64,000 nt of DNA from Eutreptiella sp. 'Long Island Sound 2002' (GCA_964036045.1 OZ038388.1:35790497-35854496), one strand, 5' to 3'. Counted from the first letter of the stretch, positions 1 to 12,959 are shown. The notes: a model not told the origin generated them from the letters alone. Numbers and translations are program-made.

Positions 1-352
1 GCATAGTCGTGCTGGGCCGCGTTCTATTTAGCCCGGCGACATTTTCAAGTCGGGGGTGATGCCCCGGGAGACCCACACCTTCCGTGCCCGTTGATCTTGG
101 AACGCTGACTCGGGTGGAATCCAGGACAGTTCGGAGCGGTTGGTGGCCGGGACCGGAGAGCGGATCGGACCGTAGCGTTGTCGTACACCGGCGTTGTGAC
201 CCAGAGGGCCTGCTGGGAGGAGCGCTCTCAGGTGTGCGACGAGATTCGTCTTGCTCTAGCGGAGGTAAGACGGAGGACTCCCTCGGCAGAGCCTGCTCGG
301 GGCCCCCGGGGGACGACGCCAAGGCTCACCGTACGTGGGACCGCGGCAGGCG
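1..352. repeat. Leader of minisatellite locus, copy 1 (uninterrupted target site of E4/E5)
   Basis: Non-element sequence ahead of the 42-bp array. Bases 1-76 match 39750-39826. Bases about 77-114 match the 38-bp island 50626-50663. Bases about 115-352 match 61627-61880. The three matching pieces at the other locus are separated by elements E4 and E5, so this stretch is an in-window version of the pre-insertion site. Identity is clearly below 100% (I see several substitutions around 95-125), so this is an old duplicate, not an allele. No open frame here carries a recognisable domain. Coding status unknown. Confidence 0.75.
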
Positions 353-375
353 CTCCTCCTCCTCCTCCTCCTCCA
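353..375. repeat. (TCC)n microsatellite at array entry
   Basis: About seven TCC/CTC trinucleotides run directly into the first 42-bp unit. The same run precedes the second array at about 61868-61889. Confidence 0.85.
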
Positions 376-2752
376 GTGCACTACAAGGAGGCCCATGCCT
401 CTTTGGCACTACCACCAGTGCACTACAAGGAGGCCCATGCCTCTTTGGCACTACCACCATACAAGGAGGCCCATGCCTCTTTGGCACTATCACCGGTGCA
501 CTACAAGGAGGCCCATGCCTCTTTGGCACTACCACCAGTGCACTACAAGGAGGCCCATGCCTCTTTGGCACTACCACCAGTGCACTACAAGGAGGCCCAT
601 GCCTCTTTGGCACTACCACCAGTGCACGACAAGGAGGCCCATGCCTCTTTGGCACCACCACCAGTGCACTACAAGGAGGCCCATGCCTCTTTGGCACTAC
701 CACCAGTGCACTACAAGGAGGCCCATGCCTCTTTGGCACTACCACCAGTGCACTACAAGGAGGCCCATGCCTCTTTGGCACTACCACCAGTGCACTACAA
801 GGAGGCCCATGCCTCTTTGGCACTACCACCAGTGCACTACAAAGGGGCCCATGCCTCTTTGGCACTACCACCAGTGCACTACAAGGAGGCCCATGCCTCT
901 TTGGCACTACCACCAGTGCACTACAAGGAGGCCCATGCCTCTTTGGCACTACCACCATTCTACCACAAGGAGGCCCATGCCTCTTTGGCACTACCACCAG
1001 TGCACTACAAGGAGGCCCATGCCTCTTTGGCACTACCACCAGTGCACTACAAGGAGGCCCATGCCTCTTTGGCACTACCAGCAGTGCACTACAAGGAGGC
1101 CCATGCCTCTTTGGCACTACCACCAGTGCACGACAAGGAGGCCCATGCCTCTTTGGCACTACCACCAGTGCACTACAAGGAGGCCCATGCCTCTTTGGCA
1201 CTACCACCAGTGCACTACAAGGAGGCCCATGCCTTTTTGGCACTACCACCAGTGCACTACAAGGAGGCCCATGCCTCTTTGGCACTACCACCAGTGCACT
1301 ACAAGGAGGCCCATGCCTCTTTGGCACTACCACCAGTGCACTACAAAGGGGCCCATGCCTCTTTGGCACTACCACCAGTGCACTACAAGGAGGCCCATGC
1401 CTCTTTGGCACTACCACCAGTGCACTACAAGGAGGCCCATGCCTCTTTGGCACTACCACCAGTGCACTACAAGGAGGCCCATGCCTCTTTAGCACTACCA
1501 CCAGTGCACTACAAGGAGGCCCATGCCTCTTTGGCACTACCACCATACAAGGAGGCCCATGCCTCTTTGGCACTACCACCGGTGCACTACAAGGAGGCCC
1601 ATGCCTCTTTGGCACTACCACCAGTGCACTACAAGGAGGCCCATGCCTCTTTGGCACTACCACCAGTGCACTACAAGGAGGCCCATGCCTCTTTGGCACT
1701 ACCACCAGTGCACTACAAAGGGGCCCATGCCTCTTTGGCACCACCACCAGTGCACTACAAGGAGGCCCATGTCTCTTTGGCACTACCACCAGTGCACTAC
1801 AAGGAGGCCCATGCCTCTTTGGCACTACCACCAGTGCACTACAAGGAGGCCCATGCCTCTTTGGCACTACCACCAGTGCACTACAAGGAGGCCCATGCCT
1901 CTTTGGCACTACCACCAGTGCACTACAAGGAGGCCCATGCCTGTTTGGCACTACCACCAGTGCACTACAATGATGCCCATGCCTCTTTGGCACTACCACC
2001 AGTGCACTACAAGGAGGCCCATGCCTCTTTGGCACTACCACCAGTGCACTACAAGGAGGCCCATGCCTCTTTGGCGCTACCACCAGTGCACTACAAGGAC
2101 GCCCATGCCTCTTTGGCACTACCACCAGTGCAATACAAGGAGGCCCATGCCTCTTTGGCACTACCACCAGTGCACTATAAGGAGGCCCATGCCTCTTTGG
2201 CACTACCACCAGTGCACTACAAGGAGGCCCATGCCTCTTTGGCACTACCACCAGTGCACTACAAGGAGGCCCATGCCTCTTTGGCACTACCACCAGTGCA
2301 CTACAAGGAGGCCCATGCCTGTTTGGCACTACCACCAGTGCACTACAAGGAGGCCCATGCCTCTTTGGCACTACCACCAGTGCACTACAAGGAGGCCCAT
2401 GCCTCTTTGGCACTACCACCAGTGCACTACAAGGAGGCCCATGCCTCTTTGGCACTACCACCAGTGCACTACAAGGAGGCCCATGCCTCTTTGGCACTAC
2501 CACCGTTGCACTACAAGGAGGCCCATGCCTCTTTGGCACTACCACCAGTGCACTACAAGGAGGCCCATGCCTCTTTGGCACTACCACCAGTGCACTACAA
2601 GGAGGCCCATGCCTCTTTGGCACTACCACCAGTGCAGTACAAGGAGGCCCATGCCTGTTTGGCACTACCACCAGTGCACTACAAGGAGGGCCATGCCTCT
2701 TTGGCACTACCACCATACAAGGAGGCCCATGCCTCTTTGGCACTACCACCGG

Positions 2753-4132
2753 TGCACTACAAGGAGGCCCATGCCTCTTTGGCACTACCACCAGTGCACT
2801 ACAAGGAGGCCCATGCCTCTTTGGCACTACCACCAGTGCACTACAAGGAGGCACATGCCTCTTTGGCACTACCACCAGTGCACTACAAGGAGGCCCATGC
2901 CTCTTTGGCACTACCACCAGTGCACTACAAGGAGGCCCATGCCTCTTTGGCACTACCACCAGTGCACTACAAGGAGGTCCATGCCTCTTTGGCACTGCCA
3001 CCAGTGCACTACAAGGAGGCCCATGCCTGTTTGGCACTACCACCAGTGCACTACAAGGAGGCCCATGCCTCTTTGGCACTACCACCAGTGCACTACAAGG
3101 AGGCCCATGCCTCTTTGGCACTACCACCAGTGCACTACAAGGAGTCCCATGCCTGTTTGGCACTACCACCTGTGCACTACAAGGAGGCCCATGCCTCTTT
3201 GGCACTACCACCAATGCACTACAAGGAGGCCCATGCCTCTTTAGCACTACCACCAGTGCACTACAAGGAGGCCCATGCCTCTTTGGCAATACCACCAGTG
3301 CACTACAAGGGGGCCCATGCCTCTTTGGCACTTCCACCAGTGCACTACAAGGAGGCCCATGCCTCTTTGGCACTACCACCAGTGCACTACAAGGAGGCCC
3401 ATGCCTCTTTGGCACTACCACCAGTGCACTACAAGGAGGCCCATGCCTCTTTGGCACTACCACCATACAAGGAGGCGCATGCCTCTTTGGCACTACCACC
3501 GGTGCACTGCAAGGAGGCCCATGCCTCTTTGGCACTACCACCAGTGCACTACAAGGAGGCCCATGCCTCTTTGGCACTACCACCAGTGCACTACAAGGAG
3601 GCCCATGCCTCTTTGGCACTACCACCAGTGCACTACAAGGAGGCCCATGCCTCTTTGGCACTACCACCAGTGCACTACAAGGAGGCCCATGCCTCTTTGG
3701 CACTACCACCGGTGCACTACAAGGAGGCCCATGCCTCTTTGGCACTACCACCACTGCACTACAAGGAGGCCCATGCCTCTTTGGCACTACCACCAGTGCA
3801 CTACAAGGAGGCCCATGCCTCTTTGGCACTACCACCAGTGCACTACAAAGGGGCGCATGCCTCTTTGGCACTACCACCAGTGCACTACAAGGAGGTCCAT
3901 GCCTCTTTGGCACTACCACCAGTGCACTACAAGGAGGCCCATGCCTCTTTGGCACTACCACCAGTGCACTACAAGGAGGCCCATGCCTCTTTGGCACTAC
4001 CACCAGTGCACTACAAGGAGGCCCATGCCTCTTTGGCACTACCACCGGTGCACTACAAGGAGGCCCATGCCTCTTTGGCACTACCACCAGTGCACTACAA
4101 GGAGGCCCATGCCTCTTTGGCACTACCACCAC
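2753..4132. repeat. Higher-order duplication in array 1, copy a (1,380 bp)
   Basis: The 1,380-bp block (32 units of 42 bp and one of 36 bp) reappears base for base, as far as I can read it, starting 1,380 bp downstream. Shared private variants include ACTGCCA near 2995/4375, AAGGAGTCC near 3142/4522, GGCAATACC near 3286/4666 and ACTTCCACC near 3330/4710. Identity inside an otherwise variable array points to a recent unequal exchange, or to an assembly duplication. Confidence 0.85.
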
Positions 4133-5512
4133 TGCACTACAAGGAGGCCCATGCCTCTTTGGCACTACCACCAGTGCACTACAAGGAGGCCCATGCCTCT
4201 TTGGCACTACCACCAGTGCACTACAAGGAGGCACATGCCTCTTTGGCACTACCACCAGTGCACTACAAGGAGGCCCATGCCTCTTTGGCACTACCACCAG
4301 TGCACTACAAGGAGGCCCATGCCTCTTTGGCACTACCACCAGTGCACTACAAGGAGGTCCATGCCTCTTTGGCACTGCCACCAGTGCACTACAAGGAGGC
4401 CCATGCCTGTTTGGCACTACCACCAGTGCACTACAAGGAGGCCCATGCCTCTTTGGCACTACCACCAGTGCACTACAAGGAGGCCCATGCCTCTTTGGCA
4501 CTACCACCAGTGCACTACAAGGAGTCCCATGCCTGTTTGGCACTACCACCTGTGCACTACAAGGAGGCCCATGCCTCTTTGGCACTACCACCAATGCACT
4601 ACAAGGAGGCCCATGCCTCTTTAGCACTACCACCAGTGCACTACAAGGAGGCCCATGCCTCTTTGGCAATACCACCAGTGCACTACAAGGGGGCCCATGC
4701 CTCTTTGGCACTTCCACCAGTGCACTACAAGGAGGCCCATGCCTCTTTGGCACTACCACCAGTGCACTACAAGGAGGCCCATGCCTCTTTGGCACTACCA
4801 CCAGTGCACTACAAGGAGGCCCATGCCTCTTTGGCACTACCACCATACAAGGAGGCGCATGCCTCTTTGGCACTACCACCGGTGCACTGCAAGGAGGCCC
4901 ATGCCTCTTTGGCACTACCACCAGTGCACTACAAGGAGGCCCATGCCTCTTTGGCACTACCACCAGTGCACTACAAGGAGGCCCATGCCTCTTTGGCACT
5001 ACCACCAGTGCACTACAAGGAGGCCCATGCCTCTTTGGCACTACCACCAGTGCACTACAAGGAGGCCCATGCCTCTTTGGCACTACCACCGGTGCACTAC
5101 AAGGAGGCCCATGCCTCTTTGGCACTACCACCACTGCACTACAAGGAGGCCCATGCCTCTTTGGCACTACCACCAGTGCACTACAAGGAGGCCCATGCCT
5201 CTTTGGCACTACCACCAGTGCACTACAAAGGGGCGCATGCCTCTTTGGCACTACCACCAGTGCACTACAAGGAGGTCCATGCCTCTTTGGCACTACCACC
5301 AGTGCACTACAAGGAGGCCCATGCCTCTTTGGCACTACCACCAGTGCACTACAAGGAGGCCCATGCCTCTTTGGCACTACCACCAGTGCACTACAAGGAG
5401 GCCCATGCCTCTTTGGCACTACCACCGGTGCACTACAAGGAGGCCCATGCCTCTTTGGCACTACCACCAGTGCACTACAAGGAGGCCCATGCCTCTTTGG
5501 CACTACCACCAC
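4133..5512. repeat. Higher-order duplication in array 1, copy b (1,380 bp)
   Basis: Second copy of the block starting at 2753. The match continues past its end to the E1 insertion point at 5594, because the array repeats the start of the block again. Confidence 0.85.
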
Positions 5513-5594
5513 TGCACTACAAGGAGGCCCATGCCTCTTTGGCACTACCACCAGTGCACTACAAGGAGGCCCATGCCTCTTTGGCACTACCACC

Positions 5595-6126
5595 TGAAAG
5601 TGCTGCCCTGGGTCATTGTGGGTGCCGGAGGGCTCGGGGCCGGCAAGACCAGTGGGGCAGGCACGCGAGGAGTCTTCCTGGATGTTGTTATTGGGGGTAG
5701 AACCAGAGACACGGACACCAACGGAGGCGAGAGCAGCGACAACAGAAGCAAGGTCCATGCTGATTGTGGTCCGGCAGAAAATCCCAGTCTATGAAGAAAA
5801 TTGAGGGGATTTATTCTAAATACATCTGAGTGTCCAAAACTGTCTGAAAGAATTTAAATAATCCATTTATGTAAAAATGTTTGGCCGATCTGGCCCGCGA
5901 GCGCGCGTCAGCGGCAAATGGCGATTCCAGCTAAAATAGCGGAACGCGGCGGATTTACGGGAAATGGACCGCGGAATCAAATCCGGCATATCAGAAATAT
6001 ATAGGAAATATCCTGTGACTGAGCTGCGAGGCGGCAATTCCGCCGAAGCAAAGAAAATGACCAAAATGTAGCCAATCTGGGCAGAATGTCTGAAAATCTG
6101 AGCAGATGGGGCTAGCCGCACTTACA
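5595..6126 (-). repeat. E1 3' LTR
   Basis: 532 bp. On the minus strand it starts TGTAAGTGCGGC and ends GCAGCACTTTCA. It includes the gag start region (ATG at 5756-5758), so an open frame leaves the LTR and enters the adjacent 42-bp array. A polypurine tract lies just outside at 6127-6140. Confidence 0.95.
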
Positions 6127-6140
6127 CTCCCCCTCCAAAA
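6127..6140 (-). other. E1 polypurine tract
   Basis: On the minus strand TTTTGGAGGGGGAG abuts the 3' LTR. This is the expected plus-strand DNA primer of an LTR retrotransposon. The same tract abuts the 3' LTR in all five copies. Confidence 0.85.
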
Positions 6141-7772
6141 ACAAACTGGGGTGTGTCGCTACGTCAACGAAGAACGTAGTGCGGGTAAGTCCCAGAAAAA
6201 ACATAGAAATGTAGCCTCGATGGGGCGAAATCTGCTTGATCTGACCTGATTTGGGCTGAATTGGCACTGAATCAGGCTGGATGAACCTGAAATGAGACAG
6301 AATGAGAAGTGACGAACAGTCCTCCGTGCAGTAAAAAATTAGGTTAGGGGCTAAAAAGCATGTAAACGTATCGAGAATCGATACCAAACCATGCATTGGT
6401 TGAGAATGAGGTAGATTATTGATGGATTGAGTGGGGGGATCAAGAATTGGAGTGACATCTCAGCGCTCTGGCACAGTTTCGCTGTCGCGGGCACGCTACG
6501 GTGTCCTCGCCGAACTCTACATCGTGTTATCCCGCTTTTGTCGTTCTGAAAAGTACAGCATGTGGCTCAGAATTAGCGCATCTGGTGGATGATCACAAAA
6601 TTGAGCAAGATTGAGAGTCAAATTGAGCAGAGATTAAGGGGATGAGACAATCACAGTGAGGAAAAACAAATACAGATGTAATCTGTAGACCCTAAGTGAA
6701 CCACGGAAGGTAAAGATGTTTTTCTGTTCACTTAGATCTAAACAGATCTTCGAGGAATGATGGGAGATGACAAGGCAATCAATCTAAATTGTCCTAACAT
6801 GAGTAAATTCCCTGAGATGAAGGTGAAATGAAGCGGAATGTCTACAACTGCAACTACTAACACTTTCGTTTAGACTAAAGTAAATATATATTGTCGTTTA
6901 TTCAGCTCAATTGTGCTTTCCGGCACGTTGGTTCGCGAGCATCTAACAGATTCTATCAAAATGTGGATCATGTGATGGTGCATCATGATGGGACATGCTG
7001 GCCCTGGATCCTTGGCATGTAACGCGCCGAAGGTTCACTGAAGGCGCTTTACTGACATTATATAACTGAGAGACACCGAATTTACAGTGGCGGTGGTTTC
7101 AATCAACTTGGACAAGGCCAATCTTTCGATGGAGTCCCACAAGAAACTTGGATTCACCATTCTCGACAGTTTCTGGTCGGATTGAGCTCACATTGGCGTG
7201 TGCCAAAAATACAACGAAGCTTACGGACTTCAGAGGTTGCTGTTAGAAGTCCCTAGAGCTCCTATCTAAAGATTGTCTGAACAATTGACGTCTGGGTTTC
7301 GTACAACAGTGGCAGAATGATGGGCAAACCTGAGAAATTCAAGGTAAATTTGAGGATCCTGGATCTGAATCTGGACTTTGGCGTCAGCATCACAGCAAAT
7401 GAAGGTGAGATCTGAGTTCCTGGCGTCGCATCTGGTGCAGCCAGTACTACAGGGGGTGCCTGTAGGGGTGCATGTCACCGGCCGGTGTTTTGATTATGTA
7501 CATTTGCTTCCATCTGCACGAGTAGCCAAATTCCAAAGATGCACAGACCAACAGAGACAAGATTACCCCGAATCTGCCTGAATTAAGCCTGAGTTTGGTT
7601 TTTTCTGAACACGGCAGCACACTCCGTCAGCGTATCTACGCCTTGTCTGCCGAACGGAGACCAAAGAAAAGTTGATTGACGTCAAATTATCAAACATTCG
7701 CAGTTCTCCACATCATGACATAAACAGAAAGAATGAACAGTGGATTAAGCAGAATGTGGTATGATGGCTTCC
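6141..7772 (-). other. E1 3' non-coding region
   Basis: About 1.63 kb between the pol stop and the polypurine tract. No env-like frame. The 96-codon frame that is open here in E2-E5 is broken in E1 by CGA to TGA (near 7036). An inverted repeat CTAAGTGAAC/GTTCACTTAG is present (about 6690-6745), next to an AGATCT...AGATCT pair. Confidence 0.8.
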
Positions 7773-10700
7773 TCAATTCGGCCAAGCACGAATACATGTG
7801 ACCACCAACCTGTCTGGCCTGGCCCTCGTACGGCTTGGGCGCTGCAAATCAGCGGCCGAACTTGAAGCTTGGTCCTCATTTGGCTCCTGGGCTGGCCTGA
7901 CCGCAGGAGGGGGGATCGACGGATCAGCCCTGGAATGTGGCTGCTGAGGGCCGTAAAAGGCTGGATCTCGATTCACCACAGGTCGTTTTCCGTCGCTCTC
8001 CACTTGTCTGTCTGGTTTCGACAAACAATCTGTCAGGAGTACTCCAATTTCGGGGTGCTTCTTGAGGAAGTCGATGAACCCCTTGGTGTACCCATGGACA
8101 AAAGATTGGGCTGGTTCCCAGTTGTTGTGACTGGAATCAAAGCCCCTCCACTCACACAGAAATTCCCATTCGCCCTTGGCGTCACGTCTTGCTTCAACAA
8201 TCCTCTTGAGTTCGTACTTTCCCCCTTCGATGACCCGATCAGACAAGTGTTTCACAGTCCAAAAAAGGGGTTTAACTCGATCCTTGGGGGAGGGGATCTC
8301 TCTCTTGAGGCGATCGCCCGAAACGTCAATTTCCCTGCTGACATCCACACGAATCCTCCACCTGTTCTCACCAAGACGCGCTGTAACAGCGAATGGCCCC
8401 TCCCACAAGGGAAGAAGCTTGTCATCTCCGTCCAGGGTGGTTTCGGATTTTCGAAGCCAAACTCGATCATCGACTTCAAAATTGTGGGGGTTTTTTCGGC
8501 CTTGATTCTGGACCCAAAGCCAGTCAGCTTGATGCTTTTTGATTAATTTCGACACAGTTTTATCTGCTCGCTGGACTTCGTCCAAAAACAGCGAAGCATC
8601 TTTACAGGGGCGAAGATTATTCAACGGCATGTTCCACCAACACTTCTTTCGTCCAAAGACAATTTCATTTGGAGAAAAGCCATGATACAAAGGCGTGTTG
8701 TGGTAACGGCGAAGCAATGCGAAGAGAACTTCCATCCAATGGAAATCCTTTTCACTCGCGAGCTCCTTACGAAGCATATTTATAATTGAGCGGCCGGCTC
8801 TTTCGCCAGGCAGCGCTCGATGCGAGTGGATTTCACATCGGAGGTGGTGGATTCCAAGGCGAGCACACAATTCTCTCCACCATTCGGAGGTGTACTCTTT
8901 GCCTGAGACCGTGACCACCTCGGATGGGACGTCCCAGCCTCCCATCCAGGTCTGCGCGCACCACTTGGCGGCAGCCTTGCCAGTCATCGACTCAATGTTG
9001 CAAGGCAACACTTGAATGTAGCCGGAATGACGGCACTGAATGAGGAGGACACCATTGACTTTTTTGTTAGTCCAATGGCACTCTTCGTCATCGAGTTCAC
9101 CGAGATAGAAAAAATCACTGGTGACTCTGTTAAAGAGGCGCTCCGGAATAGGATGAGGCCTCAGATGGCCGTGCTTCTTCGCGCTGGGGGGCGTCGAGAC
9201 AGCACATTGGGCACATCCGGCGGCTACTTTCATGCAATGAGTGTAGAGCCTCGATCCAAACAACCTATGCTTAATCATCGACCACAGTCGACGGCCATGT
9301 GCGTGGGGGGACTCCCATTTGTGCCACCAGTTTAACACTCGGGGGGCTAGGGCGGCTGGCACACACAATTTACCCTCCATCCACAGCTTCCCCCCATCCA
9401 ACGAGTACTCAGCAAAAATCCCATCCTTGTGAGCATCTTTGGATTGGAGATTTCCAAAGACCTCTTTAAACATGGGATCCTGCAGGTAATCGGACGTCCA
9501 GTCACGGATTATCAGGGAATCTTTAGGCAGGGGTGGAGTTTTGGCCGGATCTCGGCGCTTAATGCCTTGGATCAACCGAAATGGACTTACTTGTCGGGTA
9601 TAGTCAAACCGTTTCACACTCCCTGAGGAGGGATCGGTGACTTTTTCCACGACTTTCAGTGTTTTGGTGCAGATCTCATGGGCATGCGCCGGATCTGAGA
9701 TGGCCGTGATGTTCTGACACGGCAATGCGTGCTGTTTAACAGCGCACTGCATGCATGCACGTCGAATGAGTTTCTTTTCTTCCTGATCCCATTCGATGAT
9801 GACATGGCGGTCCTGCTCCGTACCATGGATGTTGGTACTTTGCAGCCCCTCTGAGGCGGGGTAAGCCCATCGGCTCAGAGCATCCGCTACCGTGTTGTGT
9901 TTTCCAGGCAAATACGACACATGGAGGTCAAACAGAGAGAGAAATTCGTGCCATCTGGCCCGTCGACCAGCTGGGCTCGCGACAGTATCAATGTGTTCGG
10001 TGGCCCAATACTCCAGAGATCGATGATCCGTCAGGACCTCGACTCGATTGGTGCCAACCCACGATTGGTACTTTTTTAAAGCACAGATGATGGCGTAACT
10101 CTCTTGCTCACGCGGCGACCATTGCATTTGGCGTGGGGCTAGCTTCCGTGACCAAAATGCAAGAGGGTAATGATCGCCGGTGGCTTCATCAACCTGTTCA
10201 AGGACAGCTCCGATCGCGTACCTAGATGCGTCGGTTCTAATGTAGAAGGGTCCGTCAAATTGGGGCACATGCAACGTGGCGACTTCGCAGAGGGCTGCCT
10301 TCAAGTGATGGAAGGCCTCCTCGCACTCGTCAGTCCACTTGACACGAACCTTTGAACCTGCCTTGCCCGCATCTCTCCCTACCTTCAATAATTCAGTGAG
10401 GGGGGCAGCAAATTTGGCATAATTCGGCACAAAAGTGTGGTAAAAATTGCAACAACCCAGGAATCCTCTCAACTCCGTGATCGTCTCAGGGCGCTTCCAC
10501 TTCTGAATAGCGACGAGCTTCCCTGGACTGGGTCGTCGAGTGCCATTCTCTAGGAGAGAACCACAAAATTCGACTGATTTTAAAAATAATTTTCCCTTCT
10601 TTGGCCCACAAATCAGCTGATTGGCGTCAAGAATATCCAAAACTTGGTTCAGCTGCTTCTCATGTAGGGCCACCAGCTCGGCTTCGGTCAGTCCCTCCCC

Positions 10701-12956
10701 CTCCGTCGCGATGATTATGTCATCTATGTACACACTCACGAAGGCACGAAGCTCAGGATGGGTTGTGAACAGCACATCCTCCATCATTCTTTGAAAAAAT
10801 GAGGGGGCGTTCTTCAGCCCCATGGGCATGACGGTCCATTGGACTGGGCCACATGGCGTGCACATACAGGTGAGAGGTCTGCTGTCCTTCCTCAACGGCA
10901 TTTGGTGAAAGCCGTGACGGAGATCCAGCACAGAGAACAAACGACCTCTTGCCCTCTTGGCAATTTCCTCCTCAATGAGGGGCAGGGGGTGCGAATCCGC
11001 CTTGGTTTCGGCGTTGAGATTGCGAAAATCAACCACCATTCGCCAACCATCAATGGTGTTCTGGTCTGCAGGCGGTGGCTTCGGGACTGTGAAGGGTGCA
11101 CAGCACCATTCGCTGGTCATACAACCCTCAAGCCAACTCAATTCCCTGAGATTTCTCTCGATGATTTTTCTGAGAATCTCATGTTTGTGTCCATGATTTT
11201 CATAAGGGCGCTGTTTTTTTGCCTTGTACCCTTCACGAAGCTCGATGAAGGCTTCACCGAACTGCCCACGGACAGGGGGGTCCTTGATCAACTTTCCTGA
11301 AAGGGTTGTATCCTTCCGTTCCTCAAAAATCTTTTCTCTTGACTTTGAACACAATTCGGTGTCCACCTGATCGCCAGGAATTACTGTCGAAAAAACTTTG
11401 GCGACTCCTTCGGCTTTGGCAGGAAGAATCTTCTTACGGATGTCCCTAAACAGATCCGTATCAACTGCCTCTTGAAGATAGGTGGGTCGTGTGTCGAAAT
11501 CCCAGAGATTCTCTTCGCGATCCAGCTCCTCGAAAGGATCCATGAAAGCTTCCACAGGGGGTTTTTCATAAAAAACTCTGAATTTGCGGCGCGATTGGAG
11601 ATTTTTCCTCGCCCGTGCACTGAAGATTCTTTTCGATGTCGACCGTATTGGGGAAGAGGGAGACGAGGCGGATCCATTGGACGTTGAATCACCTTGGGTA
11701 TCTGACGGACAAAAATCAGAAAAAATAGATTCATCATCAGTACCACGCTCAACCTCAGATTCAGACCCAACACAGGAATCTGTACTAGAATCGGCAGAAT
11801 TAGAGTCAGAAAGCTTTCCATCCACCAGGAATGCAAGCGAACTCCAGGACCGCTGTGGCAGGGGACCTGTGTCGTCCCTGGCATACAGCTTAATCTTCCT
11901 GGGAAGTTCGATGTAATCAACACAAATGTCTTGTAATTCCTGAAACCAAGGCTTGTCGTCCCACAAGGGCACAACTAAAATTGCCTGGGTTTTATCTTGC
12001 TTGATTTTGTGGATGACCTGCTGGATTAAGTGAAACGGAGGATTAATCCACAACTTCTTGTCCCATTTGTGGGTCCAAGCGTCGCTGAAGTGCTTGTCAA
12101 AGCGCTTGTTCATACGGTTAGCAAAGGCATCATACTGTGGCCAAAAGGAATGATGTTCATGAAAATATTCACAAATTGCATCGCGCCATTTGTCGACAAC
12201 TCTGTAGGATGAAGAGTGCCAGCGCGAAGGGCGTCGTGGCTGGGAGTCCCTACGAAGACATTCTAACTCTTGGGAGTAATCGGCACTCCCATTCACCTCT
12301 GCAATGGTGACATGTTCACCATATTTTGGTGTCACCTTTTGCTTCAAAATTTCTTCTGCACTTTTAAACCCTGCGTGCAAAAAACGAAATTCAGGACGCT
12401 CCAAGGGACCTGACTCCAGCAAAAAACAACGACGATGACCTACGGGCGCTACCCTGTTCTTGCGAAGCCAAGGATGGCCCAAATAAAGGTCATACTTTAT
12501 GTCAGCACGATAGAAGTAGTCATCCTTAAGGACAACTTCTTCCACATTTTGCTCTTCCCAAAGGTCTTGAGCGACCAAATGAGTTGATATATAACAACCG
12601 CGTTGCCCACCTGCGAGAGAATGTCCAGAAAATCCCTCGAGGGTAACAGGATGAGGCGATTCAAACACGCAGTCGTCGGGTAAGAATGAATTGGATTGGA
12701 GATTTACCTCCGATCCATTGTCACACAAACAAGTGGCGAGGTGGAAATTTCCCTTGCAATCAGAGACCCACAGCTTTGTGACAAACTGACGAGCCCTGTG
12801 CTTGGACTGTACACCAACCTCGTCCACTACAACAGAAGGATCCGCTGCCGGATCCAGGGGAGAGGAGACAAGCGACCCTACATCAAGTAATGGTCAATCA
12901 GGAATTTGGGGATCATGCCTGAAATCGCCTGGGGAGGGGCGATTTTCGTGGCTCCC
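7773..12956 (-). CDS. pol: E1 Pol polyprotein (defective)
   Basis: In frame with gag and open from just after the gag UAG apart from one UGA at 12894-12896 (CGA to TGA). The main open stretch begins near 12827 at a GTG; there is no ATG there, in line with expression as a Gag-Pol fusion. Domains: protease with DNGS active site, methyltransferase-like module with NPPF, Ser/Asp-rich linker, reverse transcriptase with YIDD, RNase H with TDAS and TDHRSL, integrase, chromodomain. The second catalytic Asp of integrase (VTDSG in the other copies) is Val here (codon at 8907-8909), which should abolish strand transfer. Ends TGA at 7773. Confidence 0.92.
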
Positions 12957-12959
12957 CTA
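12892..12959 (-). promoter_or_regulatory. E1 gag UAG with downstream RNA fold
   Basis: The gag stop UAG (12957-12959) is followed by the same folding elements as in E4: GGGGAG/CTCCCC and AAATCGCC/GGCGATTT. E1 alone then has an in-frame UGA at 12894-12896, so readthrough of the first stop would give only 20 extra residues. Confidence 0.65.

Larger units (their letters stand above)
376..5594. repeat. 42-bp minisatellite array 1 (about 124 units)
   Basis: Head-to-tail units of 42 bp, each containing GCACTACAAGGAGGCCCATG followed by CCTCTTTGGCACTACCACCA. Most units differ from consensus at 0-2 bases. A recurring 36-bp variant lacks GTGCAC (for example near 460, 1550, 2715, 3472, 4852). As 42 is a multiple of three and the unit has no stop codon in several frames, very long open frames appear (178-5700 on plus, 326-5758 on minus). 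Differences between units change the encoded residue about as often as not, and a recurrent TTGG to TTAG change stops a third frame, so I do not call a gene. Originally continuous with 16361-17380; E1 split it. Confidence 0.95.

Noticed and set aside
376-5594. CRISPR array
   Set aside because: Units are contiguous tandem repeats with no unique spacers, in eukaryotic retroelement surroundings.
178-5700. A gene for an 1,840-residue protein of 14-residue repeats
   Set aside because: The unit is 42 bp with no stop in several frames, so long open frames on both strands are automatic. Unit differences change residues freely and no start context or domain supports a gene.
8176-8546. Open frames antisense to pol and gag (for example a 225-codon frame at 7869-8546)
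   Set aside because: They recur in every copy only because the sense strand codes for conserved protein; no independent domain.
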